The notes beneath the pieces are model-generated. The model did not search any database and had not been told where the DNA came from. It saw only the letters and a program-made list of their open reading frames with translations. Of a DNA stretch of 50,136 nucleotides, positions 1 through 8,472 are shown one piece after another (the stretch's first letter is position 1; the number at the start of each line of letters is the position of its first letter). The DNA lies in the NCBI RefSeq assembly GCF_014857925.1, contig NZ_JACYVZ010000019.1, positions 1 to 50,136 of the forward strand. Direction: 5' to 3'. The translations under genes and the position numbers were made by a program. The DNA is from Cysteiniphilum marinum (lineage in GTDB: Bacteria > Pseudomonadota > Gammaproteobacteria > Francisellales > Francisellaceae).

Positions 1-348
1 AAAAACAAGAACTAACAACCCGCAAAAATTTTTGCTCAAAGTATTTAAGTATCTACATTTTATATCTCTTTAAACATCTTCAAAACCTTGCTACCAAGGC
101 ATTCTTGCGAACATTCTCGCTGAGAACGAGGTGCCATTATACACACCAATTACAACCCCGCAACCCCTTTTTTTATCTTTTTTAACTTTTACAACTTTTT
201 ATTGGATTTTGGTTGAATAGCGACCTGAAAATCCATAATTATGACCACGCCCCTCTACTCTTTGATTTATTCCTAATATTACCTTGGTTTTAACATCAAT
301 CTATGACACCCTTGAAAAGAACTGGATATTAAAACCTTATATTTCACG
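1..348. other. Left-edge intergenic region
   Basis: No credible coding sequence is visible. The stretch carries a strong leftward promoter (separate entry) and a leader-like minus-strand sequence with short stem-loops, including CCTTG-GTAG-CAAGG at about 90-103 and a GCAAAAATTTTTGC palindrome at about 22-35. The plus-strand side must also hold the promoter of the MFS gene starting at 349, but no convincing -35/-10 pair stands out there. Confidence 0.5.
136..163 (-). promoter_or_regulatory. Leftward sigma-70 promoter of stable-RNA type
   Basis: Read on the minus strand, there is a -35 TTGCGG (158-163), a 16-bp spacer and a perfect -10 TATAAT (136-141), followed by a GC-rich discriminator GGCACC. 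A 16-bp spacer and GC-rich discriminator are typical of rRNA and tRNA promoters under stringent control. Transcription would run out of the left edge of the window through a structured leader with no ORF in the remaining ~130 bases. The identity of the transcript (rRNA operon or other stable RNA) is inference. Confidence 0.5.
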
Positions 349-1608
349 ATGAAAAAGTCTCTTATTAGCTTCGCTCGTCTTTCCTTTGGTAATATTATCG
401 AATGGTATGATTTCTCTTTATATATCTACTTTGCGATCTATATAGCAAAAGATTTCTTTCCAAGCCATGATCCTTATGTCAGCTTACTGCTAACCTTTAC
501 CACATTTTTTCTTGGCTCACTGGTTCGTCCTCTAGGTGGTTTTTTGATTGGCTGGCTCAGTGATTATTATCACCCCAAGATCATGATTAACTTCTGTGTC
601 ATTGCGATGGGCATCTCAACTTTTCTAGTTGCGCTATTACCTGATTATCAGATGATTGGCGTTTGGGCGCCAATATTATTAATTATATTGCGCATCATCC
701 AAGGTCTATCCGTTGGTGGACAATTTCCCGGCCTTATCTCACTATCTGTAAAAGATCATCATAGTGATAAAGGCTTTGCAGTTGGCATGGTGTTTTCCAT
801 ATCATCATTAGGCTTTCTTCTTGCCTCCATTGTTGGTTTTTTTGCCTCTAGCGTTTTTTCACATCATGATACACAGTGGATTTGGCGCATCCCTTTTGCT
901 TTAAGTGGTATTTTATTCCTTATCTATCTTTATCTTAATCGCAATGAAAGCTACCCAAGTATTAATAAGAATAAAAGCGCACGACAAAATGTTTTTATTT
1001 GGCTTGCCAGTCAATACAAAGCCGTAATTGCTGTCAGTCTTTTAACAACGATGGCAGCATCACTATATTATATTGTCTTTACCTATTTAGTGAATTATCA
1101 AATTACTGAGCTTAACATCTCTGAACAGACCGCCTTTTTAATTAATAGCCTCACCTTGGTATTAGCCTGTATCTTCTATCCTATCTTTGGGCAACATGCC
1201 GATAAAATTGGTGCTAAGCGACTTTTTTATATCGCTGCAATCTTGTTTTTCCTTTTAACCATTCCACTGATTTATTTGATACAAACCAAATCTCCAACAT
1301 GGGTGTTTTTGGCAATCACCATCTTGACTCTGCTAATGGCAGCCATTCAAGGCGCTATCTCACCATTGTTTGCTGAGGCGTTTGATAGCCAATGGCAAAC
1401 AACAGGATGCGCACTTTCCTACAGCATTGGTAATGGCATCAGTGGCGGGGCCCCTCTTGTGGCACTATCACTTGTACATATCCATCCAGTATATGGTCTG
1501 AGCATATTAATTATGGGATTACTCTTTCTTGGTGGCATTGGACTATTGCTCATTGGACGCATTAAACATTTGAAACAGCAATTAAGTTATCCAGTGAGCG
1601 TTAATTAA
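349..1608 (+). CDS. MFS transporter, metabolite:H+ symporter (ProP/ShiA-like) family
   Basis: A 419-residue polytopic membrane protein of the major facilitator superfamily. Diagnostic features are the N-terminal GNIIEWYDF motif (residues 14-22), RPLGG at 60-64 and the loop 2-3 signature GWLSDYYHPK at 68-77. These are characteristic of the metabolite:H+ symporter subfamily, which takes up osmolytes, dicarboxylates or other organic acids. About twelve hydrophobic segments follow. The substrate cannot be assigned from sequence alone. No clear Shine-Dalgarno precedes the ATG, but no better start is seen. Its stop overlaps the stop of the convergent PLP enzyme gene by 4 bases, leaving no room for a terminator between them. 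Confidence 0.85.
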   Translation: MKKSLISFARLSFGNIIEWYDFSLYIYFAIYIAKDFFPSHDPYVSLLLTFTTFFLGSLVRPLGGFLIGWLSDYYHPKIMINFCVIAMGISTFLVALLPDYQMIGVWAPILLIILRIIQGLSVGGQFPGLISLSVKDHHSDKGFAVGMVFSISSLGFLLASIVGFFASSVFSHHDTQWIWRIPFALSGILFLIYLYLNRNESYPSINKNKSARQNVFIWLASQYKAVIAVSLLTTMAASLYYIVFTYLVNYQITELNISEQTAFLINSLTLVLACIFYPIFGQHADKIGAKRLFYIAAILFFLLTIPLIYLIQTKSPTWVFLAITILTLLMAAIQGAISPLFAEAFDSQWQTTGCALSYSIGNGISGGAPLVALSLVHIHPVYGLSILIMGLLFLGGIGLLLIGRIKHLKQQLSYPVSVN

Positions 1609-2933
1609 CCAAGCGCTTGAGCAAGATCATCAACAATATCCTGTGGGTGCTCTCCGCCCACACTTAAGCGAATAAGGTTTACTGGAATATCAGCAATATC
1701 ACGTCCAGACTCTCCTTGCTGTTGATGCGTTGATATCGCAGGAATCGTTGCAACTGATTTAATACGTCCTAAATCCGTTGCTCTAAAAATCATTTGCAAA
1801 CGACTTAATACTGATTTAGTTTTCTCCAAATCACCCTTAACTAAAAAGGATAACAAGTGCCCGTAGCGATTCACCCCATTACCTGCATCAACTAAAGTAA
1901 AATAAGACTGCGCTAAATCATGCTGCGGATGATCTTTAAGCCCTGGATAAATCACCTTTTCAACCATCTTATGATCATTTAAGAAATTTGCCACCGTAAG
2001 CGCTGTTTGCGACAGTTGATCTACGCGCATCCGCAAAGTACGCAATTCAGACAAAGTAAGAAACGCACTCATTGATGATAAACATGCACCATTATCACGA
2101 TTTGGCAATAGCTTAAGATATGATGCAAAGTCTTTTTTCATCTCATCAAGCAAATAAGATCCACGCATATTCGCTCGACTAATAATAGCTCCCCCTATCA
2201 CCATTCCAGAAGCACTCATAATTTTTGACAGCGAGTGAATGACAATATCAGCACCATATTGCAAAGGTCTTAACAAGGCAGGTGTTGCCAAAGTTGAATC
2301 AACAATTAATGGAATATCATGCCTTTGCGCAAGATTAGCTAAAGATTCAATATCACAAATCGTTAAGCCGGGATTTGAGGGGATTTCAATATAGATAAAA
2401 CGTGTTTGTTCATCGATTGCTGCTTGCCATATCTCAAGTGCCGAAGATGCTGCCACCCAACGAACCTCGCGCCCCTTTTCATGCTGGCGCACGCTAAATT
2501 GCTGAAATGTCCCACCATATACTTGAGAGCATGCGACAAAATTAGCTTTTTTTGCATTTGCCAGTAATGCATCAGCTACTGCTGTAATAGCCGCCATACC
2601 TGAGCTCATCACACAACAAGAAGCCTCTTGTGATGTTTGATAGGACTCCAATAAAGCAAGCGTTGATTCCAAATAATAAACACTCGGGTTATGGATGCGT
2701 GAATATGCCCAACTGGGGATTTCATAGGCTAGCGCCTGCTGCAACGCGTCAGCACTGGAGAATGCTTGTGCTGTGGTCATATAAACCGGCTCAATAATGG
2801 ATCCTTGATTTAACGTTACTTCATGTAAATCATAGACGCCATGCGTAGCAATCGTGTCAAATGACTTGGTTGAGATTTTCTTATAGGCTTTCTCTCTTGC
2901 ATCAATAAGTGCGGCTATTTTATCCCTATCCAC
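1605..2933 (-). CDS. PLP-dependent Cys/Met-metabolism enzyme (cystathionine gamma-synthase / methionine gamma-lyase type)
   Basis: A 442-residue fold-type I PLP enzyme of the Cys/Met metabolism family, acting on C-S bonds in cystathionine, homocysteine or methionine. The PLP lysine is in HSLSK (Lys237). Asp212, in VDSTLATPALL, would hold the pyridine nitrogen. YSRIHNPSVYYLE near residues 78-90 matches the usual Y-S-R-NPT segment, here with S for T. Substrate choice among synthase, gamma-lyase and sulfhydrylase cannot be settled from these motifs. Translation starts at GTG 2931-2933 behind a very strong GGAGG seven bases upstream. It lies 71 bases downstream of pilQ on the same strand, separated by a large hairpin, so it may be expressed separately from the pilus genes. 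Confidence 0.8.
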   Translation of the reverse strand: MDRDKIAALIDAREKAYKKISTKSFDTIATHGVYDLHEVTLNQGSIIEPVYMTTAQAFSSADALQQALAYEIPSWAYSRIHNPSVYYLESTLALLESYQTSQEASCCVMSSGMAAITAVADALLANAKKANFVACSQVYGGTFQQFSVRQHEKGREVRWVAASSALEIWQAAIDEQTRFIYIEIPSNPGLTICDIESLANLAQRHDIPLIVDSTLATPALLRPLQYGADIVIHSLSKIMSASGMVIGGAIISRANMRGSYLLDEMKKDFASYLKLLPNRDNGACLSSMSAFLTLSELRTLRMRVDQLSQTALTVANFLNDHKMVEKVIYPGLKDHPQHDLAQSYFTLVDAGNGVNRYGHLLSFLVKGDLEKTKSVLSRLQMIFRATDLGRIKSVATIPAISTHQQQGESGRDIADIPVNLIRLSVGGEHPQDIVDDLAQALG

Positions 2934-2957
2934 AAACTGGCCTCCTTATATAGTAAT

Positions 2958-2997
2958 ACTGGAGTTATGCACTTTTTCTAAAGTACATAACTTCAGT
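2958..2997 (-). promoter_or_regulatory. Long hairpin between pilQ and the PLP enzyme gene
   Basis: Two 18-base arms (2958-2975 and 2980-2997) pair with one mismatch and one G-U around a 4-base loop. On the minus strand no clean U-run follows the stem, so it is not a textbook terminator. It could be a processing or stability element after pilQ, or an attenuator in the leader of the PLP enzyme gene. Confidence 0.5.
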
Positions 2998-3004
2998 TTA
3001 ATTA

Positions 3005-4810
3005 TTAAAGCGCTTCCCTCTTAATAATCTTAGGTGTAATAAAAATTAATAACTCTTTGTTTTCAGAACTATTACTAACACTGCTAAATAGCCAACCGAG
3101 TAATGGAATATCACCTAAGAAAGGTACCTTACTTTTTGAGTGTTCAACTGTTTTCTCGTAAATGCCGCCTAATACAACCGTCTGACCATTCTTAACCATA
3201 AGCTTTGTCTCGATTTCACGCTTATCAAGCGCAGGCTCCCCAGAAGAACCCGTTGTGCCATCAGTTGATGGTGCGTCTTTTTTAACAGTCACATCCAAGA
3301 CCACATGACCATTTGGCGCAACCTGTGGTTTTACTTTAAGTTCAAGTACGGCTTCTTTAAAGGCAATACTTGCAGCCCCTGAGGCACTGCTTTCATTATA
3401 AGGGATCTCTTTACCTTGTTTGATATAGGCCTCTGTATTCTCAGCAACAACTAAATGAGGGGACGAGACAATCTTAGCGTCACCCTCAGTTTCAAGCGCT
3501 GATAACTCTAGGCTTAAATCAATACCACCAAATAAGCCACTAAACGCCAAGCTTGCATTGGTTGAACCGCCTTTATTATCAGATGGCTTTAAATAGTTTG
3601 GTAAAATACTAATGGTACTTCCTGAGCTGTTTTTAGCTGTGTATCCGATCCCTAAATCAAATGCTGATTTTCTTGAGACCTCGACAATACGCGCTTCAAT
3701 GAGCACTTGGTCAACTGGCTCATCTAAACTTTCAATCATTGCGCGCACGGAATTGATATAGTCCTTGGTATCGGTAATCACAATAGTATTGGTACGCTCG
3801 TCGGTAGCAATTGACCCACGTGATGATAAAAATCCAGACTTCCCCGCTTCAATTACTTTCATCACTTCTTCTGCTTTAGCATAGTTAAGATGAATATACT
3901 CAGTAACAAGCGGCGCTGCTGCTTGATTGGCTTTTTGCGCTGCTGCTGCTTCTTGATCTTGTGCTGCAATTTCTGCATTCGGTGCAATATACAAAATATT
4001 ACCCATCAAGCGCTTCCCAAGACCCTTTGATACAAGGATAATATTCAAAGCCTCTTCCCAAGGAACTTGATTCAAGTTTAACGAAACATTACCTTCAACC
4101 CCTTCGCTGACAACAAGATTAAGACCAGCAAACTGCGCCATTGTTTGTAGTAACGCGCGCACTGACACGTCTTGAAACTTTAACGATATCTTTTTATTAA
4201 CATTAAAACCATCAACCTCTGTCTGCTGATTAGTTAAATCAACCTCAAGCATCTTATCTGTTGTTTTGCGGGTAAAGTTAAATGGCACAGCACTGTGAAC
4301 AACAATAACGACATCATTGCCTTCTTGTGACAAATCAATCGAGTTGACAATTGTATTAAAGATTGTTGTATCAATATTATGCAGCCAATAATCAGCAATA
4401 CGAGTATTTTTTAAGGTAATCAATAATGCGTTTTTGTGCTCTGAAAACTCAACGTGTTGTGGTTGTTTTTTCCAAAGCAGCTTCAACACGCCACCATTAT
4501 TCAATGAACGCTGATAACGAATATCGTCAATATAGGCTTGTGAGCTGTTTAAATTAACTTTACTTGCTTCTTTAATTGATGTTAATACGTTTTGCTCAAC
4601 AACACTTTTCTTACCATTTGTTGTCGATAAATTTTTAGGAGAGTGAGTACTAGTTGTCGCAGAAATTTTAGCAGCATTCTTTAAATAATGCGCCATATCT
4701 ATATCAAGCGTCACTTTACCAAAATGCAACGTATCCGCCGCAATTGGTATCGTCACTGCACATGCCAACACACATGCTGTTAATCTTAAGACACTTGCCT
4801 TTAATAACAT
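3005..4810 (-). CDS. pilQ: Type IV pilus secretin PilQ
   Basis: A 601-residue outer-membrane secretin through which the type IV pilus fibre exits. An N-terminal signal peptide (about residues 1-25) is followed by an AMIN-like beta domain (about 85-195), an STN/N0 domain (about 208-270) and an N1 domain (about 300-370). The C-terminal secretin domain includes VPFLGDIPLLGWLF near the end, the signature of the GspD/PilQ family. It is shorter than Pseudomonas PilQ and has one AMIN-like region rather than two. It is the last gene of pilMNOPQ, one base after the pilP stop. An Ala/Gln-rich stretch near residues 280-298 probably links N0 and N1. Confidence 0.95.
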   Translation of the reverse strand: MLLKASVLRLTACVLACAVTIPIAADTLHFGKVTLDIDMAHYLKNAAKISATTSTHSPKNLSTTNGKKSVVEQNVLTSIKEASKVNLNSSQAYIDDIRYQRSLNNGGVLKLLWKKQPQHVEFSEHKNALLITLKNTRIADYWLHNIDTTIFNTIVNSIDLSQEGNDVVIVVHSAVPFNFTRKTTDKMLEVDLTNQQTEVDGFNVNKKISLKFQDVSVRALLQTMAQFAGLNLVVSEGVEGNVSLNLNQVPWEEALNIILVSKGLGKRLMGNILYIAPNAEIAAQDQEAAAAQKANQAAAPLVTEYIHLNYAKAEEVMKVIEAGKSGFLSSRGSIATDERTNTIVITDTKDYINSVRAMIESLDEPVDQVLIEARIVEVSRKSAFDLGIGYTAKNSSGSTISILPNYLKPSDNKGGSTNASLAFSGLFGGIDLSLELSALETEGDAKIVSSPHLVVAENTEAYIKQGKEIPYNESSASGAASIAFKEAVLELKVKPQVAPNGHVVLDVTVKKDAPSTDGTTGSSGEPALDKREIETKLMVKNGQTVVLGGIYEKTVEHSKSKVPFLGDIPLLGWLFSSVSNSSENKELLIFITPKIIKREAL

Positions 4811-4811
4811 A

Positions 4812-5348
4812 TTATTCCGCCTGATCTAATTTTAATACGGTATCTACTTTGAGCCATTGCCCCTCTTTTCCTTTCTTCCTTTCATCAATCTCCACATACT
4901 TTGCCGTAATTTTATCAACGCGTCCATAATCACGTCCAATATAATCACCAACTTGGACGATATTTGTATGTTGATTTTTTACATTGGTTATAATAGCCCA
5001 AAAATGTCCATTTTGCTCGATAACACCTGAAAATTTAAGATTTTCTAACGGGATTTTTTCCAATGGAGTCTTGCGTCGCGCCAAATCAGGTTCATGTTGT
5101 TTGTCATCAATTACCTGTGTTGGTGCCTCTTTTACTTTAAGCTTTGCGGGCGTGTCAAATGGATTACGCATTCCCTTTGTATTCATGGCTTGGGTTTTAA
5201 CCATTCTAAGTTCTGGCAAAGGTTGTATTTTATCAGCCAAGGTTTGCGTCTTGGCTTCCTTAACAAAGAGCACAAGATCTTTTGGTGTTGCGAAGCCCAA
5301 ACCTGATGAGCCAAACGCAATAATAGCCAATATAATACGGTTAAACAT
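4812..5348 (-). CDS. pilP: Type IV pilus assembly protein PilP
   Basis: A 178-residue periplasmic protein that connects the PilNO inner-membrane complex to the PilQ secretin. The C-terminal half has the PilP beta domain: LENLKFSGVIEQNG, then W-A-I-I, then VGDYIGRDYGRV. An extended linker, about residues 30-95, precedes it. The N-terminal signal sequence (about 1-20) has no lipobox cysteine, whereas most characterised PilP proteins are lipoproteins. This one would be secreted and soluble, or anchored uncleaved. It abuts pilO directly and sits one base before pilQ, so expression is operonic. Confidence 0.9.
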   Translation of the reverse strand: MFNRIILAIIAFGSSGLGFATPKDLVLFVKEAKTQTLADKIQPLPELRMVKTQAMNTKGMRNPFDTPAKLKVKEAPTQVIDDKQHEPDLARRKTPLEKIPLENLKFSGVIEQNGHFWAIITNVKNQHTNIVQVGDYIGRDYGRVDKITAKYVEIDERKKGKEGQWLKVDTVLKLDQAE

Positions 5349-5948
5349 CTACACACCCTCCTTGCCCAGCTTTGACTTCAGGCTAAAGGTTTGTAGATTC
5401 ATATTCATCTGCAGAATGCCATTTTCACTCACCGTGTTATAAGGAACAATGCGATAACTCTCAATCAAAATAATTCGCGGTAATGTTTCAAGCTTATTAA
5501 CAAAATTCGTCAGCTGCTCAAATGTGCCGTCACACGCCAGTTGAATATGAAGCACTGCATAATTATCTTTATAATCCAAAGGCTGTGGGTTTAGCACTTT
5601 CACGCGCAAACCATTTTGAAATGCCAAATCCGATAACTGTTCAATTAATTGTGGTAATTCACTATCGGTTGGCAATGCTTGCAGTGATGTATTGAATTTA
5701 TTATGTAGGATCTCGACTTGTTGCTGCAAAATAGGTAAAGACTTGCTTCGTGCAATATTCTTGATTAGCTCATTTTTATATTGCTCTTCTAGGGCAAAGG
5801 CATTTGTTCTCTCTTGATAGCGCATACTAACAATGGTTGAATAGCCTAGTAGCACAACAAGAATAAGCACAACAGTTGACACAATCAACTTCAACCACAA
5901 AGGTTGTGTGCTTAGCTTATCTAGCAACAAAATGAGCTTTTTCTTCAT
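5349..5948 (-). CDS. pilO: Type IV pilus inner-membrane protein PilO
   Basis: A 199-residue bitopic protein with a short cytoplasmic tail, one membrane helix at about residues 18-41, a periplasmic coiled coil (about 50-95) and a C-terminal ferredoxin-like domain. It pairs with PilN to form the alignment complex of the type IV pilus. The LPTDSELPQLIEQLSDLA segment and the following alpha/beta pattern match the PilO family. The start overlaps the end of pilN by 4 bases (ATGA), indicating translational coupling. Confidence 0.92.
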   Translation of the reverse strand: MKKKLILLLDKLSTQPLWLKLIVSTVVLILVVLLGYSTIVSMRYQERTNAFALEEQYKNELIKNIARSKSLPILQQQVEILHNKFNTSLQALPTDSELPQLIEQLSDLAFQNGLRVKVLNPQPLDYKDNYAVLHIQLACDGTFEQLTNFVNKLETLPRIILIESYRIVPYNTVSENGILQMNMNLQTFSLKSKLGKEGV

Positions 5949-6493
5949 TTTGTCACCTCCTGTTTCACACTTATTTTAAAGGCATTTTCAGCGCCAAAGC
6001 CAGGCTTTCCAATCAAACTGATATTCGCTAGAGTAGGTCGGTCAAACTCCGGTGAGTCTTCTAAGGCACGCATAAACTGTGCTACTGCTTTGCTATTTTC
6101 AGCGCGCCCTTCTAGCAGCAACTCGTTTTTGTTTTTCTCAATACTAATTAGATAAGCAGTATCCGGTAGCGTTTGTGATAATCCAAACCACACACCTAAA
6201 ACTTTTTGCCTTTCTTTCTCTAAATTATTTAACAGTTCAATTTTGCGAATGAGTTCTAGCTTCTCTTTTTCAAGCTTAACCAACTCTGCATTATTCTTTA
6301 AAAAATCAACATTTTGTGTGCGTAAATATTCATTGCGTGCATACTGGTTAGACAACCCTTTTGATGCAATGATAAGCCAAATAAATGTAATGACCACACC
6401 CACAAGTACAACAAACCCAAAATCAAGTGCCAAAGATTTTAAATGCTTCTTTTGGCGCATTTCACGCCATGGTAAAAGATTAAAGTTATGCAT
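5945..6493 (-). CDS. pilN: Type IV pilus assembly protein PilN
   Basis: A 182-residue inner-membrane protein. The cytoplasmic N-terminus carries the conserved NLLPWRE motif (residues 5-11) that binds PilM. It is followed by a membrane helix at about 24-43, a coiled coil at about 60-98 and a periplasmic ferredoxin-like domain. Its length is normal for the family. The start overlaps the pilM stop by one base (TGATG) and its end overlaps the pilO start by four, so pilM-N-O are translated as a coupled unit. Confidence 0.94.
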   Translation of the reverse strand: MHNFNLLPWREMRQKKHLKSLALDFGFVVLVGVVITFIWLIIASKGLSNQYARNEYLRTQNVDFLKNNAELVKLEKEKLELIRKIELLNNLEKERQKVLGVWFGLSQTLPDTAYLISIEKNKNELLLEGRAENSKAVAQFMRALEDSPEFDRPTLANISLIGKPGFGAENAFKISVKQEVTK

Positions 6494-7458
6494 CAGTTCA
6501 CCTCCGGTCGCGTTGCCAGAGCAATAGTCAATAGATATGACGCCTTGTGTTCAATATTCACCGCTACCTGTGAATTCCCTAAATGTACAAATGGATCTAA
6601 TACCATCACATCTAATTGCATCATTTCTTTAAAACTGGCAATGATATTTTCAATCTCAACACGATCACCATATAACACAATTTTTTGTGGCTTTTTACCA
6701 CGATTAGATACTTCAAACATCTGCATATTACGCATTAACCAAGCATTCAAAGCATTTAAGTACTCTGCTTCACTTAAGCCCGCTGAAATGGTTTTCTGCT
6801 CAGAAAGGTAAATTTGATTTTCATCAAGAATGTGCAATTTAAAACGTTTAAAGTTCAAACAAATCAACGCCCAGCAGTCTTGTTTTTCCTCAGGATAAAA
6901 GATCTCAACAAAACGCTGTAATACATAATTATCAATATCGATAACCTCAAGATGTAAACGGCATATGTGGGCTAACTGTTCATATTGTGCAATTTGATCT
7001 TTATGCGCTGCGATAAACAACACTTGCTGTTTGCCAGAATTAGCACTTTCTTTTTTTTGCACCTCGAAATCATAAAAGGTTTCTTCTGGAGGGTAGGAAA
7101 CATGCTTATTAAAGTCTATCACGATTCCATCATGAATTTGTGCATCAGTCAATCCTTCATCAAATCGCAAGCGCTTACTGATAACATTCGTACCATTGAT
7201 GACAAAGGCTGCCTGTTTATGCTTAATCTTATTGCGTTTTAAAAGTCCTAACAAGCGCTCTGCCACTTCAGCAAAGTCAATGATCTGTCCATTTTCAATC
7301 ATGCCGTGTTCAAGCTCAGCACTATCAGCTGCGACTAATTCATAGCCTTGATTTTTTTTTCTTAATACAACAATACGCAGGAAATAATCTGACCAATCAA
7401 TAGCGACCAATCCTTTGCTTTTGAAGCGTGTCATCATATAAGAAAGCGGCATGCTCAT
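6493..7458 (-). CDS. pilM: Type IV pilus actin-like ATPase PilM
   Basis: A 321-residue cytoplasmic protein of the PilM/FtsA actin-like fold that binds PilN and scaffolds the pilus inner-membrane platform. The N-terminal phosphate-1 region GLVAIDWSDYFLRIVVL and the late phosphate-2-like region DCWALICLNFKRFKLHIL are visible, though the second is degenerate. The ATG at 7458 is preferred over the in-frame ATG at 7476 because AAAAGGA lies just upstream; an ATG at 7452 is also possible. It is the first gene of pilMNOPQ. Only 63 bases separate it from the trbB stop on the same strand, with a possible -10 TATACT at about 7485-7490. Confidence 0.92.
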   Translation of the reverse strand: MSMPLSYMMTRFKSKGLVAIDWSDYFLRIVVLRKKNQGYELVAADSAELEHGMIENGQIIDFAEVAERLLGLLKRNKIKHKQAAFVINGTNVISKRLRFDEGLTDAQIHDGIVIDFNKHVSYPPEETFYDFEVQKKESANSGKQQVLFIAAHKDQIAQYEQLAHICRLHLEVIDIDNYVLQRFVEIFYPEEKQDCWALICLNFKRFKLHILDENQIYLSEQKTISAGLSEAEYLNALNAWLMRNMQMFEVSNRGKKPQKIVLYGDRVEIENIIASFKEMMQLDVMVLDPFVHLGNSQVAVNIEHKASYLLTIALATRPEVN

Positions 7459-7521
7459 TCGTCCTTTTAACTTCAACTTCTGACAGTATAGCCAAGCTTA
7501 AAGCAAAAAACAGCGTCAATA

Positions 7522-8472
7522 CTATATTTTGTAGGGTTTTAAGAGGTATTCACCGTTTTCATAACCTGATAACTCGACCAAATCTGTAATTTTACGCTTA
7601 CCTGCTTTATCTCGCGAAATAAATACAATCAGATCAATTGCTTGCAAAATAAGCGTTCTAGGCACAGTAACGACTGCTTCTTGAATCAAGTCTTCAAAAC
7701 GATAGGGCGCTGACTCAACGCTATTGGCGTGAATCGTACACACCCCGCCAGGATGCCCTGTATTCCAGGCTTTCAACAAATCAAGCGCTGAACCGTCTCT
7801 TACCTCACCGATAACAATTCTATCCGGACGCATTCTTAATGATCCCTTGACCAAATCACGCATTGTCACCGATGTTGTTGTTGTCATCGTCACCAAATCA
7901 TCAACTTCCACTTGGAGTTCAGGCAAATCCTCAATCACTAAAATACGATCTTGGCTACCTTGCAATTCTGCTAATAACGCATTACAAAACGTTGTTTTAC
8001 CAGAGCCTGTGCCACCAACAACGACAATATTTTTGCGCTCAAGAACAGCACGCCTTAAGCCTTCTGCTTGATCATGTGTTAAAGCGCCTTGCTCAACATA
8101 TTGATCTAAAGTAAAAATTGCAATAGCACGTCTTCTAATTGAAAAACACGCACGATTAACTACCGGAGGTAACCAACCTTGAAAACGCGCACCTTGAAAG
8201 GGAAGCTCTGCTGAAACTTCAGGGTGTTCATCATTTGCAACATGGTTTTTAAACGATGCAACAAGCTTGACAATATTTTCACTTTGCTCTGCCGGAATAT
8301 AAATATCTGTTGCTACTTTGCCTTCACCAATACGCTCATAATGTAAACGTCCATCAGGATTTAGCATAATCTCAATGATTTTTTCATCATAAAGGTAGTC
8401 CATTACCTCTTTGCCAAAGGCAGTTTTTAACATATTTAACTGCCGCTCTTCAATCAGTGCTCTTTGTATCAT
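7522..8472 (-). CDS. trbB: P-type T4SS ATPase TrbB (VirB11 family)
   Basis: A 316-residue hexameric secretion ATPase that powers pilus biogenesis and substrate transfer from the cytoplasmic face of the type IV secretion channel. The N-terminal domain is about residues 1-125. Walker A GGTGSGKT is at 153-160, the Asp box at about 178-185 (LVIEDLPE), Walker B at about 217-226 (PDRIVIGEVRDG) and the His box at about 239-250 (GHPGGVCTIHAN). All catalytic motifs are intact. In RP4 trbB is the first trb gene; here it is last. It overlaps the traF stop by 4 bases and precedes pilM. The gene context and VirB11 features exclude the pilus motor PilB/PilT. Confidence 0.92.
   Translation of the reverse strand: MIQRALIEERQLNMLKTAFGKEVMDYLYDEKIIEIMLNPDGRLHYERIGEGKVATDIYIPAEQSENIVKLVASFKNHVANDEHPEVSAELPFQGARFQGWLPPVVNRACFSIRRRAIAIFTLDQYVEQGALTHDQAEGLRRAVLERKNIVVVGGTGSGKTTFCNALLAELQGSQDRILVIEDLPELQVEVDDLVTMTTTTSVTMRDLVKGSLRMRPDRIVIGEVRDGSALDLLKAWNTGHPGGVCTIHANSVESAPYRFEDLIQEAVVTVPRTLILQAIDLIVFISRDKAGKRKITDLVELSGYENGEYLLKPYKI

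Noticed and set aside
60-80. CTCTTTAAACA resembling a boxA antitermination site
   Set aside because: It is on the plus strand, opposite to the rRNA-type promoter, so it cannot serve that transcript; likely chance.
4984-5442. 152-codon plus-strand ORF opposite pilP
   Set aside because: Lies entirely antisense to pilP and pilO, has no family pattern and no ribosome site; a shadow of the real genes.
7522-8472. PilB/PilT pilus motor next to pilM
   Set aside because: Size, VirB11-type motifs, 4-base overlap with traF and operon order show it is TrbB of the T4SS.
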